64,000 nt of DNA from Roseateles depolymerans (GCA_003241055.1 QFOD01000002.1:1-64000), one strand, 5' to 3'. Positions 27,312-36,366 are shown, counted from the first letter of the stretch. Program-made: numbers and translations. Notes: generated from the letters alone by a model not told the origin.

Positions 27312-28100
27312 TCAGCGGGCCGCCTGGGCCAGGTTCTGCAGCATGCTGTCGGCCGCCGACAGCACCTTGGTGTTCATCTCGTAGGTGCGTTGGGCGGCGA
27401 TCATGTCGACCATCTCCTCCACCACCTGCACGTTCGAGCCTTCCAGCGAGCCCTGCTTGAGCTTGCCCAGGCCGTTCTCGCCGGGCACGCCCTCGTTGGG
27501 CGTACCGCTGGCCACCGTTTCCTGGTAGAGGTTGTCGCCCAGCGCCAGCAGGCCGGCCGGGTTCACGAACTGGGTCAGGCGCAGCTGGCCCAGCTCGGTG
27601 GTGGCGGTGGCACCGGCCATGGTCGCGGTGACCGTGCCGTTCTCGCTGATGGTGACGGCCGTCGCGTTGACCGGGATGGTGATCTCGGGCACCAGGGCCT
27701 GACCCTGGGCCGTCACCAGCCGGCCGTCGGCGTTCACCTGCAGCTGACCGGCGCGGGTATAGGCCGGGCGGTTGTCAGGCCCCTGCACCTGCAGGAAACC
27801 GTTGCCGATGATGGCCACGTCCAGCGCCTGGCCGGTGGTCTGCAGGCTGCCGCTGGTGAAGACCTTCTGCGTGCCGATCATGCGGGTGCCGTTGCCCAGC
27901 TGCACCCCGGTCGGAGCGGCCGTGCCGTCGTCGGCACGTGCGCCGGGCTGGCGTTCGATCTGGTAGAACAGATCCTCGAACAGCACGCGGTCGCGCTTGA
28001 AGCCCACGGTGTTCACGTTGGCCAGGTTGTTGGCGATGGCCTGCAGCTTGGCGTCCTGAGCCTGCACACCGGTCTTGCTGATCCACATGGCGGGGTTCAT
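27312..28100 (-). CDS. flgG: Flagellar distal rod protein FlgG
   Basis: 262 aa with N-terminal LQAIANNLANVNTVGFKRDRVLFEDLFYQ and C-terminal SNVQVVEEMVDMIAAQRTYEMNTKVLSAADSMLQ, the diagnostic FlgG ends. The length matches other FlgG proteins (about 260). Confidence 0.96.
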   Translation of the reverse strand: MNPAMWISKTGVQAQDAKLQAIANNLANVNTVGFKRDRVLFEDLFYQIERQPGARADDGTAAPTGVQLGNGTRMIGTQKVFTSGSLQTTGQALDVAIIGNGFLQVQGPDNRPAYTRAGQLQVNADGRLVTAQGQALVPEITIPVNATAVTISENGTVTATMAGATATTELGQLRLTQFVNPAGLLALGDNLYQETVASGTPNEGVPGENGLGKLKQGSLEGSNVQVVEEMVDMIAAQRTYEMNTKVLSAADSMLQNLAQAAR

Positions 28101-28138
28101 GGGCTACTCCTTCAGAAATGGGTTGAGGGGCGCGCGAA

Positions 28139-28873
28139 TCAGTCGCGCACCAGGCGGTTGCCGGTGTCGGCCATGCCGTCGGCAGCCTTGAACAGGCGCA
28201 TCTGCAGTTCGAAATCGCGGGCGAGGTTCATGGTGGTGACCATCTCCTCGACGGCCGACACATTGCTGGACTCCAGCTTGCCGGCCGCGACCTGCACGTT
28301 CGGGTCGCTGGCGGGCGTGCTGCCGTCACGCATGACGAGCAGGCCGGCCTCGTTCTTCGTCAGCTGGCGGAACTCGGGCTTGACCAGCTTGAGCTTGTCC
28401 ACCGCCTGCATCTCGGTCTGGCCCGCAGCCAGGATGGACACGGTGCCGTCGGCCAGCACCTCAAGCTTGTCGTGCTCGGGCACGACGATGGGGCCGCCCT
28501 CGCCCAGCACCACATGCTGGCCCAGGCGCAGGCGCCCTTCGGTGTCGACCGTGAAGTTGCCGCCGCGGGTGTAGGCCTCGACGCCGTCAGGCCCGCCCTG
28601 GGACACGGCAAACAGGCCGTCGCCCTGGATCGCGATGTCGAGCTCGCGCCCGGTGTCGCGCTGGCTGCCGGTGCGCGCGCTGACCACATCGGAGCGCAGC
28701 TGCGCCAGGTGGCGGGCGTCGTAACCGTAGCCCTTCACCTGCGCGGCATTGGCCTGCTCGATGTTGGCGCGGAAACCCGCGGTCTCGAGATTGGCCAGGT
28801 TGTTGGCGTGCACGGCCTGAGCGCGCTGCACGCGCTCGGCCCCGCTCATCACCGTGTAGATCAGCGCGTCCAT
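28139..28873 (-). CDS. flgF: Flagellar proximal rod protein FlgF
   Basis: 244 aa, rod/hook family ends (HANNLANLETAGFRANIEQ; SSNVSAVEEMVTTMNLARDFELQMRLFK). Slightly shorter than FlgG and lying between flgE and flgG, as usual for FlgF. Confidence 0.93.
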   Translation of the reverse strand: MDALIYTVMSGAERVQRAQAVHANNLANLETAGFRANIEQANAAQVKGYGYDARHLAQLRSDVVSARTGSQRDTGRELDIAIQGDGLFAVSQGGPDGVEAYTRGGNFTVDTEGRLRLGQHVVLGEGGPIVVPEHDKLEVLADGTVSILAAGQTEMQAVDKLKLVKPEFRQLTKNEAGLLVMRDGSTPASDPNVQVAAGKLESSNVSAVEEMVTTMNLARDFELQMRLFKAADGMADTGNRLVRD

Positions 28874-28878
28874 GCGGC

Positions 28879-30111
28879 TTAGATGGCCTGCATCAGGCTC
28901 TGCATCATCTCGCTCTCGGCGGAGATGACCTTGGTGTTGGCCTGGTAGTTGCGCTGCGCGGACATCAGGTTCACCAGCTCACCAGTCAGGTCGACGTTGG
29001 AGTCTTCCAGCACGCCCACGGCGAGCGACGAGGCCGTGGCCGAACCCGGGGTCGCGTACAGCGGCGTGCCGCTGTCCACGCTGGCCGTCCAGCTGGTGTT
29101 GGCACCGGGCTTGAGGCCACTGGGGTTGGCGAAGGTGGCCACCGCCACCGTGCCCACCACCTGGCTGGCGCCGTTGGTGTAGGTAGCGACGATGCTGCCG
29201 TCTTCGGTGATGCTGGTGCCGTTGAGCATCCCCGAGGCATTGCCATTGGGCGTGTTCACCAGCGTCGAGGTGTCGCCGGAATACTGCGTCGTGCCGGCGT
29301 AATCGATCTGCAGCGCCACGGCGGCTGCGCCGCCGGTGGGCGTGAAGTTCAGCGTATGAACGCTCGCACCGGCCGTGCCGTCGACGGACTGCAACAGGCC
29401 GGCACCGTCGAACACCATCGTGGTGTCAGGTGTTGCGCCGGTCGCTCCACCGTCCACGCTGTAGTAGACGTTGATCGTGTTGTTGGCGCTCTTGACGAAG
29501 TACTGGGTCAGCGTGTGCTTGGTGCCCTGGGAGTCGTAGGCATAGGACGTAACCGAGCTGTTGAACGTGGTCGGGACATCCTTGTCGAAGACCGGCGTGG
29601 CCGGCTTGACATCCCAGTCCGCCGACATGTTGCCGTTGTAGCTCAGCTTCGTGCTGGCCACGGCGCCGATCTGGCCGGTCTCGATGCGCAGGTCGCCCAG
29701 CGGGCCCAGTGCGGCGCCCGGCACCAGCTGCCCCGACGCATCGCGGAAGGCGGCATAGCCCTGTACCTTGCGGCCGTTGGCGTCGATGACGTAGCCGTCC
29801 TTGTCGACGTTGAACATGCCCACGCGGGTGTACATGATCTGTCCCGACTTGTCGCGCACCGCGAAGAAGCCGCGGTCGGTGATCATCGCGTCCATCGCGC
29901 CACCAGTGTTGCGCACGCCACCGGTGCTGGTGATGCTTTCGGTGATCGACGACACCTCGGCACCGTTGGGGGCGTTGCCGGCGTACATCGCGGAGAAGTT
30001 GGCGCGCTTGGACTTGTAGCCATAGCTGTGCGCGTTCGCGATGTTGTTGCTGATCACATCCAGGGACTGGTTGACCGAATTGATGGCCATCCGGGCGATT
30101 TCGAAACTCAT
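28879..30111 (-). CDS. flgE: Flagellar hook protein FlgE
   Basis: 410 aa. N-terminal SLDVISNNIANAHSYGYKSKRANFS and C-terminal EDSNVDLTGELVNLMSAQRNYQANTKVISAESEMMQSLMQAI flank a Thr/Gly-rich surface domain. Hook length is expected to be measured by FliK in this locus. Confidence 0.95.
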   Translation of the reverse strand: MSFEIARMAINSVNQSLDVISNNIANAHSYGYKSKRANFSAMYAGNAPNGAEVSSITESITSTGGVRNTGGAMDAMITDRGFFAVRDKSGQIMYTRVGMFNVDKDGYVIDANGRKVQGYAAFRDASGQLVPGAALGPLGDLRIETGQIGAVASTKLSYNGNMSADWDVKPATPVFDKDVPTTFNSSVTSYAYDSQGTKHTLTQYFVKSANNTINVYYSVDGGATGATPDTTMVFDGAGLLQSVDGTAGASVHTLNFTPTGGAAAVALQIDYAGTTQYSGDTSTLVNTPNGNASGMLNGTSITEDGSIVATYTNGASQVVGTVAVATFANPSGLKPGANTSWTASVDSGTPLYATPGSATASSLAVGVLEDSNVDLTGELVNLMSAQRNYQANTKVISAESEMMQSLMQAI

Positions 30112-30132
30112 GGTCAGTACTCCTGCTTGGGT

Positions 30133-30792
30133 TTAGGACGCCAGATGGCCCTTGAATTGAGTGATGGCGGAGGGATCGAATTCGCCCAGCGCGCCCAGCT
30201 GGATCACCGCCTGGCCGGCACCGGTGAGGCGCACGCCCGTGATCTGCGCGGCCACCTCGACCGGCAGCTTCACGCCGTCGGCGTTCTCCACCCGGATCTG
30301 ATAGTCGCCATTGGTCAGCCCCAGCTTCGCGGGGTCGAGCGTGTAGCTGTTCGCGCCGACATTGAGCGCACCCAGTTCGATGCGCTGTTCCTTGCCGTCG
30401 GCACCGGTCAGCACGAGCTGCACCTTGTTGCTGTTGCCCGGCAGCGTGAAGCTGGTTTCCACCTTCTCGCCGCTGACATGGATCTGCGAGGCCTGCACCT
30501 GCACGGTCGAGCCGACCTGACCGCCGAGCGTCAGCACCTGCAGGCTGGACAGCAAGCCGGAGGAGGTGGAGGCCTGGCTGGCCAGCCCCTGCAGCGACTC
30601 CATCTGGCTGAGCTGCGTGAGCTGCGACACCATCTGGCTGGGGTCCTGCGGCGACAGCGGATCCTGGTTCTTGATCTGCGCCACCAGCAGCGTCGTGAAC
30701 AGATCCGTCACGCTGCCGTTGCCGCCGATCAGGCCGCTGACGGTCGAGCTGCTGCTCGAGGTGTTGCTATTGACGTTGGTCGTCGTGGTCAT
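30133..30792 (-). CDS. flgD: Flagellar hook-capping protein FlgD
   Basis: 219 aa with the N-terminal FTTLLVAQIKNQDPLSPQDPSQMVSQLTQLSQMES motif and a C-terminal FlgD Ig/tudor-like part. Overlaps flgC by one base. It is a scaffold for hook assembly, discarded at hook completion. Confidence 0.94.
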   Translation of the reverse strand: MTTTTNVNSNTSSSSSTVSGLIGGNGSVTDLFTTLLVAQIKNQDPLSPQDPSQMVSQLTQLSQMESLQGLASQASTSSGLLSSLQVLTLGGQVGSTVQVQASQIHVSGEKVETSFTLPGNSNKVQLVLTGADGKEQRIELGALNVGANSYTLDPAKLGLTNGDYQIRVENADGVKLPVEVAAQITGVRLTGAGQAVIQLGALGEFDPSAITQFKGHLAS

Positions 30793-31217
30793 CAGGAATC
30801 TCCCAGGCGCAACAGCGACTGCTGCATGGACTTCACTCGGCTCAGCACCTCGACATTGGTCTCGAAGGCACGTGAGGCCGACAACATGTCGGTCATCTCG
30901 TCGACCGGGTTGACGTTGGGGTAGAACACCTCACCGTTCTCGTTCGCGAGCGGGTTTTCTGGCTCGTAGGCCTTGCGCAGCGGCTCCTGGCTCTCCACCA
31001 CGTCCAGCACCTGCACCCGCGCCCCGGACAGTTGCTGATCACCCAGACCAGACTGGGCGGCCAGCGCCGCAAAGACCGGCTTGCGTGCGTGGTAGGTGGC
31101 ATCAGGTGACCCCGATGCAGACTGGGCATTGGCCAGGTTGCTGGCGATCGTATTCAAGCGCACGGTCTGTGCGCTCATCGCCGAACCGGCTATCTGTGCA
31201 ATTTGCTTGAAAGACAT
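30792..31217 (-). CDS. flgC: Flagellar proximal rod protein FlgC
   Basis: 141 aa, with MSAQTVRLNTIASNLANAQS at the N-terminus and YPNVNPVDEMTDMLSASRAFETNVEVLSRVKSMQQS at the C-terminus, both characteristic of FlgC. Confidence 0.95.
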   Translation of the reverse strand: MSFKQIAQIAGSAMSAQTVRLNTIASNLANAQSASGSPDATYHARKPVFAALAAQSGLGDQQLSGARVQVLDVVESQEPLRKAYEPENPLANENGEVFYPNVNPVDEMTDMLSASRAFETNVEVLSRVKSMQQSLLRLGDS

Positions 31218-31235
31218 GAGAAAGATCTCCTGCGC

Positions 31236-31598
31236 TTACTGACCGGCGATGACTTTGGCCAGGCCCTTGAGCTTCATGTTCACGAAGGTCAGGCTGGTCT
31301 GGAAGTCGAGTGCGTTCTGCGAAAAGGCCGCCTGCTCGACGCCCAGCTCGACCGTGTTGCCATCCTGGGAGGGGTGATAGGGCACGCGGTACTTCATGCC
31401 GTCCTCGGTGTCGGACAGCAGGCCGTCGGACTCGCCCGCCATCGCGGTCTGCAGCGAGGCGGCAAAATCCACATCGCGCGCCTGATAACCGGGCGTGCTC
31501 ACATTGGCGATGTTGGAGGCCAGCACCTTGGTCCTCTCGGCTCGCAGACGCAACGCGTCGTCATGGACGCCGGTTGCCTTGCTGAAATCGATGCTCAT
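31236..31598 (-). CDS. flgB: Flagellar proximal rod protein FlgB
   Basis: 120 aa with RAERTKVLASNIANVSTPGYQARDVDF and a C-terminal FQTSLTFVNMKLKGLAKVIAGQ typical of FlgB. The start has an AAGGGGAA ribosome-binding site. The start codon overlaps the flgA start codon on the opposite strand (sequence CATG), so the promoter must lie within flgA coding DNA or an upstream start must be used. Confidence 0.93.
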   Translation of the reverse strand: MSIDFSKATGVHDDALRLRAERTKVLASNIANVSTPGYQARDVDFAASLQTAMAGESDGLLSDTEDGMKYRVPYHPSQDGNTVELGVEQAAFSQNALDFQTSLTFVNMKLKGLAKVIAGQ

Positions 31599-32277
31599 GC
31601 GAGTTCCCCTTGTTGCTTTGCTAGCGATGTGGCTGTCAGGCTCTGCCTGCGCTGCCGCACTGGATGTCCAGGTTGAAGAGATGGCACGGCGCAGCCTGCT
31701 CGATCAGGCCCAGCAGGCCGGCCTGCTGGCGCCAGAAGTCCAGCTCACGCTGCCCGCACCGCGCACCCGCCCGGCCTGTGCCGCAGGCTGGGATGTCGCC
31801 GTGCAGGACATGCGCAGCCTCATGCGCATACGCCTCGTGGCCAGATGCGGCGACGGCCGCACGCCCGCACAGGACTACCTGCTGCGCGCCACGCTGAGTG
31901 CCGAGGTGCTGGTGGCGGCCCAGCCGGTAGCAGCCGGCACCACGATCGCCGAGGACGACGTTCAGCTGCAGCGCCGCGATATCAGCCAGATCCCGGACGC
32001 CGTCTCGGCGCTCGAACCCGGCATGGCCGCGCGCAGCGCGTTGCGCGCGGGTCAGGTCTTGCAGAAGCGCCTGCTGGTGGCCGCCATCGTGGTCAAGCGC
32101 GGCGACGCGGTTCGCATCCTGGCCAGCCGTGGCGGCGTCAGCGTGGAGGCCAGCGGCGACGCGCTGGACAGCGGCGCGCGCCAGAGCGTGATCCGGGTGC
32201 GCAACGCGGCCACGGGCCGCGTCATCCAGGCCCGCGTGCTGGACGCCGGCCTGGTGGAGCCGGCGGAACTGCGCTGA
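31597..32277 (+). CDS. flgA: Flagellar P-ring assembly chaperone FlgA
   Basis: 226 aa periplasmic chaperone for FlgI. The signal peptide MRVPLVALLAMWLSG ending ACA is followed by the FlgA SAF region (VAAGTTIAEDDVQLQRRDISQIPDAVSALEPGMAARSALRAGQVLQKRLL) and the beta-rich C-terminus ending RNAATGRVIQARVLDAGLVEP. The ATG at 31597 is preferred because it gives a complete signal peptide, although no strong ribosome-binding site precedes it; an ATG at 31591 is the alternative. Divergent from flgB with overlapping start codons. Confidence 0.85.
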   Translation: MRVPLVALLAMWLSGSACAAALDVQVEEMARRSLLDQAQQAGLLAPEVQLTLPAPRTRPACAAGWDVAVQDMRSLMRIRLVARCGDGRTPAQDYLLRATLSAEVLVAAQPVAAGTTIAEDDVQLQRRDISQIPDAVSALEPGMAARSALRAGQVLQKRLLVAAIVVKRGDAVRILASRGGVSVEASGDALDSGARQSVIRVRNAATGRVIQARVLDAGLVEPAELR

Positions 32278-32288
32278 CCGGCGGGCGC

Positions 32289-33029
32289 TCACGGCGCCCC
32301 CACCGCCGAGCGTCCGGCAATGCGACCGGCCACCTGGGCCAGCTTGTCGGCGTAGGCCGGGTCGGTGGCATAGCCGCCGCGTTGCAGGGCCGTGCCGTAG
32401 GCGCGTGCATCCGCGCCGGTGCCCAGCGCGGCCTGGTAGCGCGGGCTGCCCGACAGCAGGCGGGCAAGATCGTCGAAGGATTGCGCCGGGCTGGCATAGC
32501 CCCGGAACGCGGCGCTCGCCGCCACCGGCTGGCCCTGCTCGAACTCGGTGGTGGCGGCCTGAACCACCTCGCCACCCCAGCTCGAACCGGCCTTGATGCC
32601 GAACAGGTTGTTGCTGCTGCTGCCGTCGGCCCGGCGCACCGGCGCGCGACCCCAGCCGGTTTCCAGCGCGGCCTGCGCGGTCAATACCTCGGGCGCGACG
32701 CCCAGGCGCCCCGCAGCCTCCCGAGCCAGCGGCAGCACCTCGTCGACGAAGGCCTGGCGCTGCGTCTCGGACACGGCATCCAGGGCCGACAGATCGGCCG
32801 TTCCACCGCCGGCCACGCCCTGTGCCTGCAGCCGGCTCCAGCGCCCCTCGGGGCTCAGCGAGGCGGCCCCGCCGCCCTGCTCGATGAAGCGGGACACCTC
32901 CTGGTTCAGCTCGCGGTAGAGCGAACCGAAGCCCGCACCGGCGCCGTTGGACGACACGCGCGCGCTCGCCCCTGCCGAAGCGGCCGGCAGCGCGAGGAAG
33001 TCGCCCGCGCGAAAGTCAGCGTTCAGCAT
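32289..33029 (-). CDS. Flagellar peptidoglycan hydrolase (FlgJ C-terminal-type glucosaminidase domain)
   Basis: 246 aa. An N-terminal Ala/Gly-rich region precedes a glucosaminidase-family domain with the catalytic-type motif LTAQAALETGWGRA (E123), SNNLFGIKAG, FRGYASPAQSFDDLARLL and the closing GYATDPAYADKL, all as in the C-terminal half of Salmonella FlgJ. No Sec signal is evident, so export through the flagellar apparatus is likely. It should open the cell wall for the rod. It is separate from the flgJ rod-cap gene 7 kb away and overlaps flgN by 14 nt. Confidence 0.87.
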   Translation of the reverse strand: MLNADFRAGDFLALPAASAGASARVSSNGAGAGFGSLYRELNQEVSRFIEQGGGAASLSPEGRWSRLQAQGVAGGGTADLSALDAVSETQRQAFVDEVLPLAREAAGRLGVAPEVLTAQAALETGWGRAPVRRADGSSSNNLFGIKAGSSWGGEVVQAATTEFEQGQPVAASAAFRGYASPAQSFDDLARLLSGSPRYQAALGTGADARAYGTALQRGGYATDPAYADKLAQVAGRIAGRSAVGAP

Positions 33030-33447
33030 AGATGTGCTCCTCGCGCCCCAGCAGCTGCTGCATCAGCGCCTGCTGCTCGGTCATCAGCTGGTTGTTGCGC
33101 AGGTTCAGGGCCTTGCAGTCGGCCAGCTGGCGCTGCAGCGCACGCCAGCGCTGCAGCAGCGGCGCAGCCTTCTGACGCGGCAGCCGGCGCAGCAGCTCGC
33201 GCACGCTGGGGCGGCCATGCTCGCTGCCCAGCAGCGCGGCCAGCACCTCGCGATCGCGACGGCCCTGGGCCTCGATCAGCTGCACCTGGCTGGCGATTTC
33301 CTCACTGATCTCGCCGATCTCGGCGGCCGCGTGCCGCAGGGCGGCCTGAAACTGCCGCTCCAGCAGCTGCTGCAGACGCTCATAGCCCTGATGGGTGCGG
33401 CGCAGGCCCTCACCCAGCTCGGCGATCAGCGTGGCTGCGGAATTCAA
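33016..33447 (-). CDS. flgN: Flagellar export chaperone FlgN
   Basis: 143 aa, nearly all alpha-helical, with FlgN-like features: an acidic/hydrophobic N-terminal helix and LRNNQLMTEQQALMQQLLGRE at the end. Directly after flgM (4 nt overlap), the usual flgMN order. Expected to chaperone FlgK and FlgL. Confidence 0.85.
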   Translation of the reverse strand: MNSAATLIAELGEGLRRTHQGYERLQQLLERQFQAALRHAAAEIGEISEEIASQVQLIEAQGRRDREVLAALLGSEHGRPSVRELLRRLPRQKAAPLLQRWRALQRQLADCKALNLRNNQLMTEQQALMQQLLGREEHIYAER

Positions 33448-33722
33448 GAATGGCCCCCGTGATAACGCTGGATCAGCTGGGCCAGGCGGTCGGCGTCGAA
33501 GCGGATCTCACCCTTGGCCAGCGCATCGCGCAAGGCCGCCACCTTGTCCTGGTCGATCTCGGGCATCTCGGACAGCGCCGCCTGGGCCGGCTTGAGAACG
33601 CCGGATTCCAGCGCCGCGGCCTGCAGCGCCGGGCCCGCGCTCAACGGCGCAGGGGCCGGCGCGGCCTCACCCTGCCCCGTGCCGCCCAGCGGGGTCGGCG
33701 TTCCGGAATTCGTGACTCTCAT
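33444..33722 (-). CDS. flgM: Anti-sigma28 factor FlgM
   Basis: 92 aa, disordered Pro/Ala-rich N-terminal half and a helical C-terminus (DQDKVAALRDALAKGEIRFDADRLAQLIQRY) typical of FlgM sigma28-binding segments. The start MRVTNSGTP is chosen over an in-frame ATG nine codons upstream because AGAGGTGA lies at correct spacing. It inhibits FliA, encoded 2 kb upstream in the same transcriptional direction, until exported through the finished hook. Confidence 0.88.
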   Translation of the reverse strand: MRVTNSGTPTPLGGTGQGEAAPAPAPLSAGPALQAAALESGVLKPAQAALSEMPEIDQDKVAALRDALAKGEIRFDADRLAQLIQRYHGGHS

Positions 33723-33758
33723 ACGCTCACCTCTGGCCTTGGTACGCATCTCGGCCTC

Positions 33759-34706
33759 TCAACGCGACACCGGTGCGATCGCATTGCGCACCTGTTCTTC
33801 CACGCCACTGGCACTGGGCGGGAAGGGTCCGTACATCGCTGCGATCGACTGCGACTGCGTGCTGGTCAGCAGGAACAGTTCGATGCGCCGATTGGCGGCC
33901 TCCGCCGGCTTGCCCGGGTTCAAGGGCGCGGCATCCGCCATGCCCACCACCTGCAGCACGCTGCTCTCCGGCATGCCGCCCAGCAGCAGCTCGTGGCGCG
34001 CCGCCATCGCACGATGGCTGGACAGCGCCCAGTTCGAGAACGCGCCGGGCGACTTGTCCTGATACTGCGTGGAATCGGTGTGCCCGACGATCAGCAGCTG
34101 GTTGCGGATCTGCGCGAGCATGGGCCCGAGCTTGCGCATCAGCGCGGTCAGGCGCGGGCTGGGCTGGGCCGAGCCGCGCTCGAACATGCCGCTGGTGTCG
34201 GTGTCGTGCAGCTGCAGGCGCAGGCCCATCGGCGTCACCTCGGTACGCAAGTGACCCTGCAGGCCCTCCTCGGCGGCCAGCTTGGTGATGCGCTTGGCCA
34301 AGTCGCGCAGCTGCTCCGGGCTGTCGAGGCTGGGCTTGCCCAGGCGCGGGTCGGCCGAGCCGTGATCCGGGTCGCCCGGGCTGGGGGATTCGCTGCGCGA
34401 GGGCACCGGGAAGCGCTCGATCATGCTGCCCTTGGTGCCGTTGGCCAGCGTGTCGTGCATGCCCTGACCCTCATCGATCAGGTTGGCGCCGGCGGCCTTG
34501 AGCACCACCTGCAGGCGCTCCGAGTTGCGCGAGGCCAGCAGCCACAGCACCAGGAACAGGCACAGCAGCGCCAGGCAGAAGTCGGCAAAGGCGACCTTCC
34601 AGGCGCCGCCATGCCCATCGTCCTCGGCCCGACGGGATACCTTCTTGACGACGGTCGCGTCGTGATGCGCGCGACCGCCCTTGATGGCCTGCAGATCAGG
34701 CGGCAC
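33759..34706 (-). CDS. motB: Flagellar motor stator protein MotB (LafU-like)
   Basis: 315 aa. One N-terminal transmembrane helix (WKVAFADFCLALLCLFLVLWLL) includes the proton-binding Asp in AFADF. The C-terminal OmpA-like domain contains LLIVGHTDSTQYQ and SSHRAMAARHELLLGG for peptidoglycan anchoring. It overlaps motA by 11 nt. The order fliA-motA-motB equals lafS-lafT-lafU of lateral systems. Confidence 0.94.
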   Translation of the reverse strand: MPPDLQAIKGGRAHHDATVVKKVSRRAEDDGHGGAWKVAFADFCLALLCLFLVLWLLASRNSERLQVVLKAAGANLIDEGQGMHDTLANGTKGSMIERFPVPSRSESPSPGDPDHGSADPRLGKPSLDSPEQLRDLAKRITKLAAEEGLQGHLRTEVTPMGLRLQLHDTDTSGMFERGSAQPSPRLTALMRKLGPMLAQIRNQLLIVGHTDSTQYQDKSPGAFSNWALSSHRAMAARHELLLGGMPESSVLQVVGMADAAPLNPGKPAEAANRRIELFLLTSTQSQSIAAMYGPFPPSASGVEEQVRNAIAPVSR

Positions 34707-35628
34707 GGCGGTCTCCCTCGCCCGGCGCGCGGTCGGTGGCGCGGCGGCGCGGCGTTTCCTCGCTGCCCTTGCCGCTCAGCTCCTCGATCCACGACTCCAG
34801 CTGGGCGAAGCTGGGCTTGATATTGAGCTGCACCAGGCGGCGACCGGCGTCGATGGCCAGCAGCGGCGGCTTGCCGGCCACGTGGGTGACGAGCACCACC
34901 TTCACCGATTCGAACGAAGCCAGCTCCTCGTGCACATGCTGCTTCATCATGTTGGACAGCGGGTCCAGCACGCCGTAGCAGAAGAAGATGCCGATGAAGG
35001 TACCGACCATGGCGGCACCCACCATCAGCGCAATCTCGCCGGAGCTCGCGCCCTCGGCCACGTGGTTCATGGCCATCACGATGCCCAGCACGGCGGCCAG
35101 AATGCCGAAGCCCGGCATCGCCTCGGCGATCTTGTGCAGCGACTTGGCCGGCTGGGCCAGTTCGTCGTGGATGGCCTCCAGCTCCTGGTCCAGCACGCCC
35201 TCCAGCTCGTGGGCGTTGATCTTGCCCATGGCCATCAGGCGGAAGTTGTCGACGATGAAGTGCAGCAGCTTGGGGTTGTTCAGGATCAGCGGATAGCGCT
35301 GGAACAGCACGCTGTCGTGGGGCGCCTCGACGTGGGCGTCCAGCGCCTTCAGGCCGCCGGCAGCCGCCTGCAGCAGCTCGTACATCAGCAGCAGCAGCTG
35401 ACGCTGGAACTCCTGGCCATCGTTGTGGCGGCGAATCACGCCCTTGAGCTGGTGCAGCATCTCGGAGAGCACGTGCTTGGGGTTGCCCAGCACGATGGCG
35501 CCGAGCGCGGCGCCGCAGATGATCAGCAGCTCCACCGGCTGCCACAGCACGCCGAAGCTGCCGCCGTGGATCATGAAGCCGCCGAAGACGCAACCCAGAG
35601 TGATGAGGATCCCAACGAAGGACTGCAT
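34696..35628 (-). CDS. motA: Flagellar motor stator protein MotA (LafT-like)
   Basis: 310 aa with four membrane segments, the conserved cytoplasmic loop and PGFGILAAVLGIVMAM in the third helix. The C-terminus is Arg/Glu-rich and slightly longer than in E. coli (295 aa). It forms the proton channel with MotB. Confidence 0.94.
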   Translation of the reverse strand: MQSFVGILITLGCVFGGFMIHGGSFGVLWQPVELLIICGAALGAIVLGNPKHVLSEMLHQLKGVIRRHNDGQEFQRQLLLLMYELLQAAAGGLKALDAHVEAPHDSVLFQRYPLILNNPKLLHFIVDNFRLMAMGKINAHELEGVLDQELEAIHDELAQPAKSLHKIAEAMPGFGILAAVLGIVMAMNHVAEGASSGEIALMVGAAMVGTFIGIFFCYGVLDPLSNMMKQHVHEELASFESVKVVLVTHVAGKPPLLAIDAGRRLVQLNIKPSFAQLESWIEELSGKGSEETPRRRATDRAPGEGDRRAA

Positions 35629-35639
35629 GGTGTGGGCTC

Positions 35640-36356
35640 CTAGGCTTGCTGTTGCAGGAAGACGCGCATCTTGGTCAGAGCGGCCTTGTTGATCTGAGAG
35701 ACGCGTGCCTCGGTGAGGTCGAGCACGGCGCCGATTTCCTTGAGACTGGCGTCGAATTCGTAGTACAGCTGGATGACTTTCTGCTCGCGCTCATTCAGCT
35801 GACCCAGGGCCTGGGCGATGGTCCGAGTCTGCAGCAGCTGGGCCTCGGGGCTGCGCTGCTCACTCGGCAAACGGGCCAATTCCTCCACGAGCTCGTCGAA
35901 ACTGGCCAGCTCCTCGGCCACCTCGGCCTGCAGATAGTCCTGGTAGGCCTGCGGCGTGAGCTTGAGCGCCTTGAGCACCTCGGCCTCGCTGGGTTCGCGC
36001 CCCAGCTGGCGCGACAGCGCGCGCAGCGCATCGCGGATGCGATGGCTGTCCTGCCGGACGCTGCGCGGCCGCCAGTCCTGCCGGCGCAGCTCATCGAGTA
36101 TGGATCCGCGCACCCGCATCACCGCGAAGGCACCGAAGCTCTCGTCGGGCTCGCCGTAACGGCGCAGCGCCTCCAGCAGGCCCATCAGGCCCACCTGCTC
36201 CATGTCCTCGCGGTCCATGACCGCACTCGCCTGGGCCGAGAGCTGACGCACGACGCGCTTGACCAGCGGCGCGTACTCGCGCAGCGTGCGCTGCTCGAGA
36301 TCCGCGCCCAGGCCCGCGCTCGCGGTCTGGCCCCATTCGGCATAGGCGTGCTGCAT
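35640..36356 (-). CDS. fliA: Flagellar sigma factor FliA (sigma28, LafS-like)
   Basis: 238 aa. Region 2 (EYAPLVKRVVRQLSAQASAVMDREDMEQVGLMGLLEALRRY), region 3 and region 4 (NEREQKVIQLYYEFDASLKEIGAVLDLTEARVSQI) are all present. It directs late flagellar genes such as fliC. It lies between fliL and motA, the lafF-lafS-lafT position. Confidence 0.95.
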   Translation of the reverse strand: MQHAYAEWGQTASAGLGADLEQRTLREYAPLVKRVVRQLSAQASAVMDREDMEQVGLMGLLEALRRYGEPDESFGAFAVMRVRGSILDELRRQDWRPRSVRQDSHRIRDALRALSRQLGREPSEAEVLKALKLTPQAYQDYLQAEVAEELASFDELVEELARLPSEQRSPEAQLLQTRTIAQALGQLNEREQKVIQLYYEFDASLKEIGAVLDLTEARVSQINKAALTKMRVFLQQQA

Positions 36357-36366
36357 GCGGCCCTGC

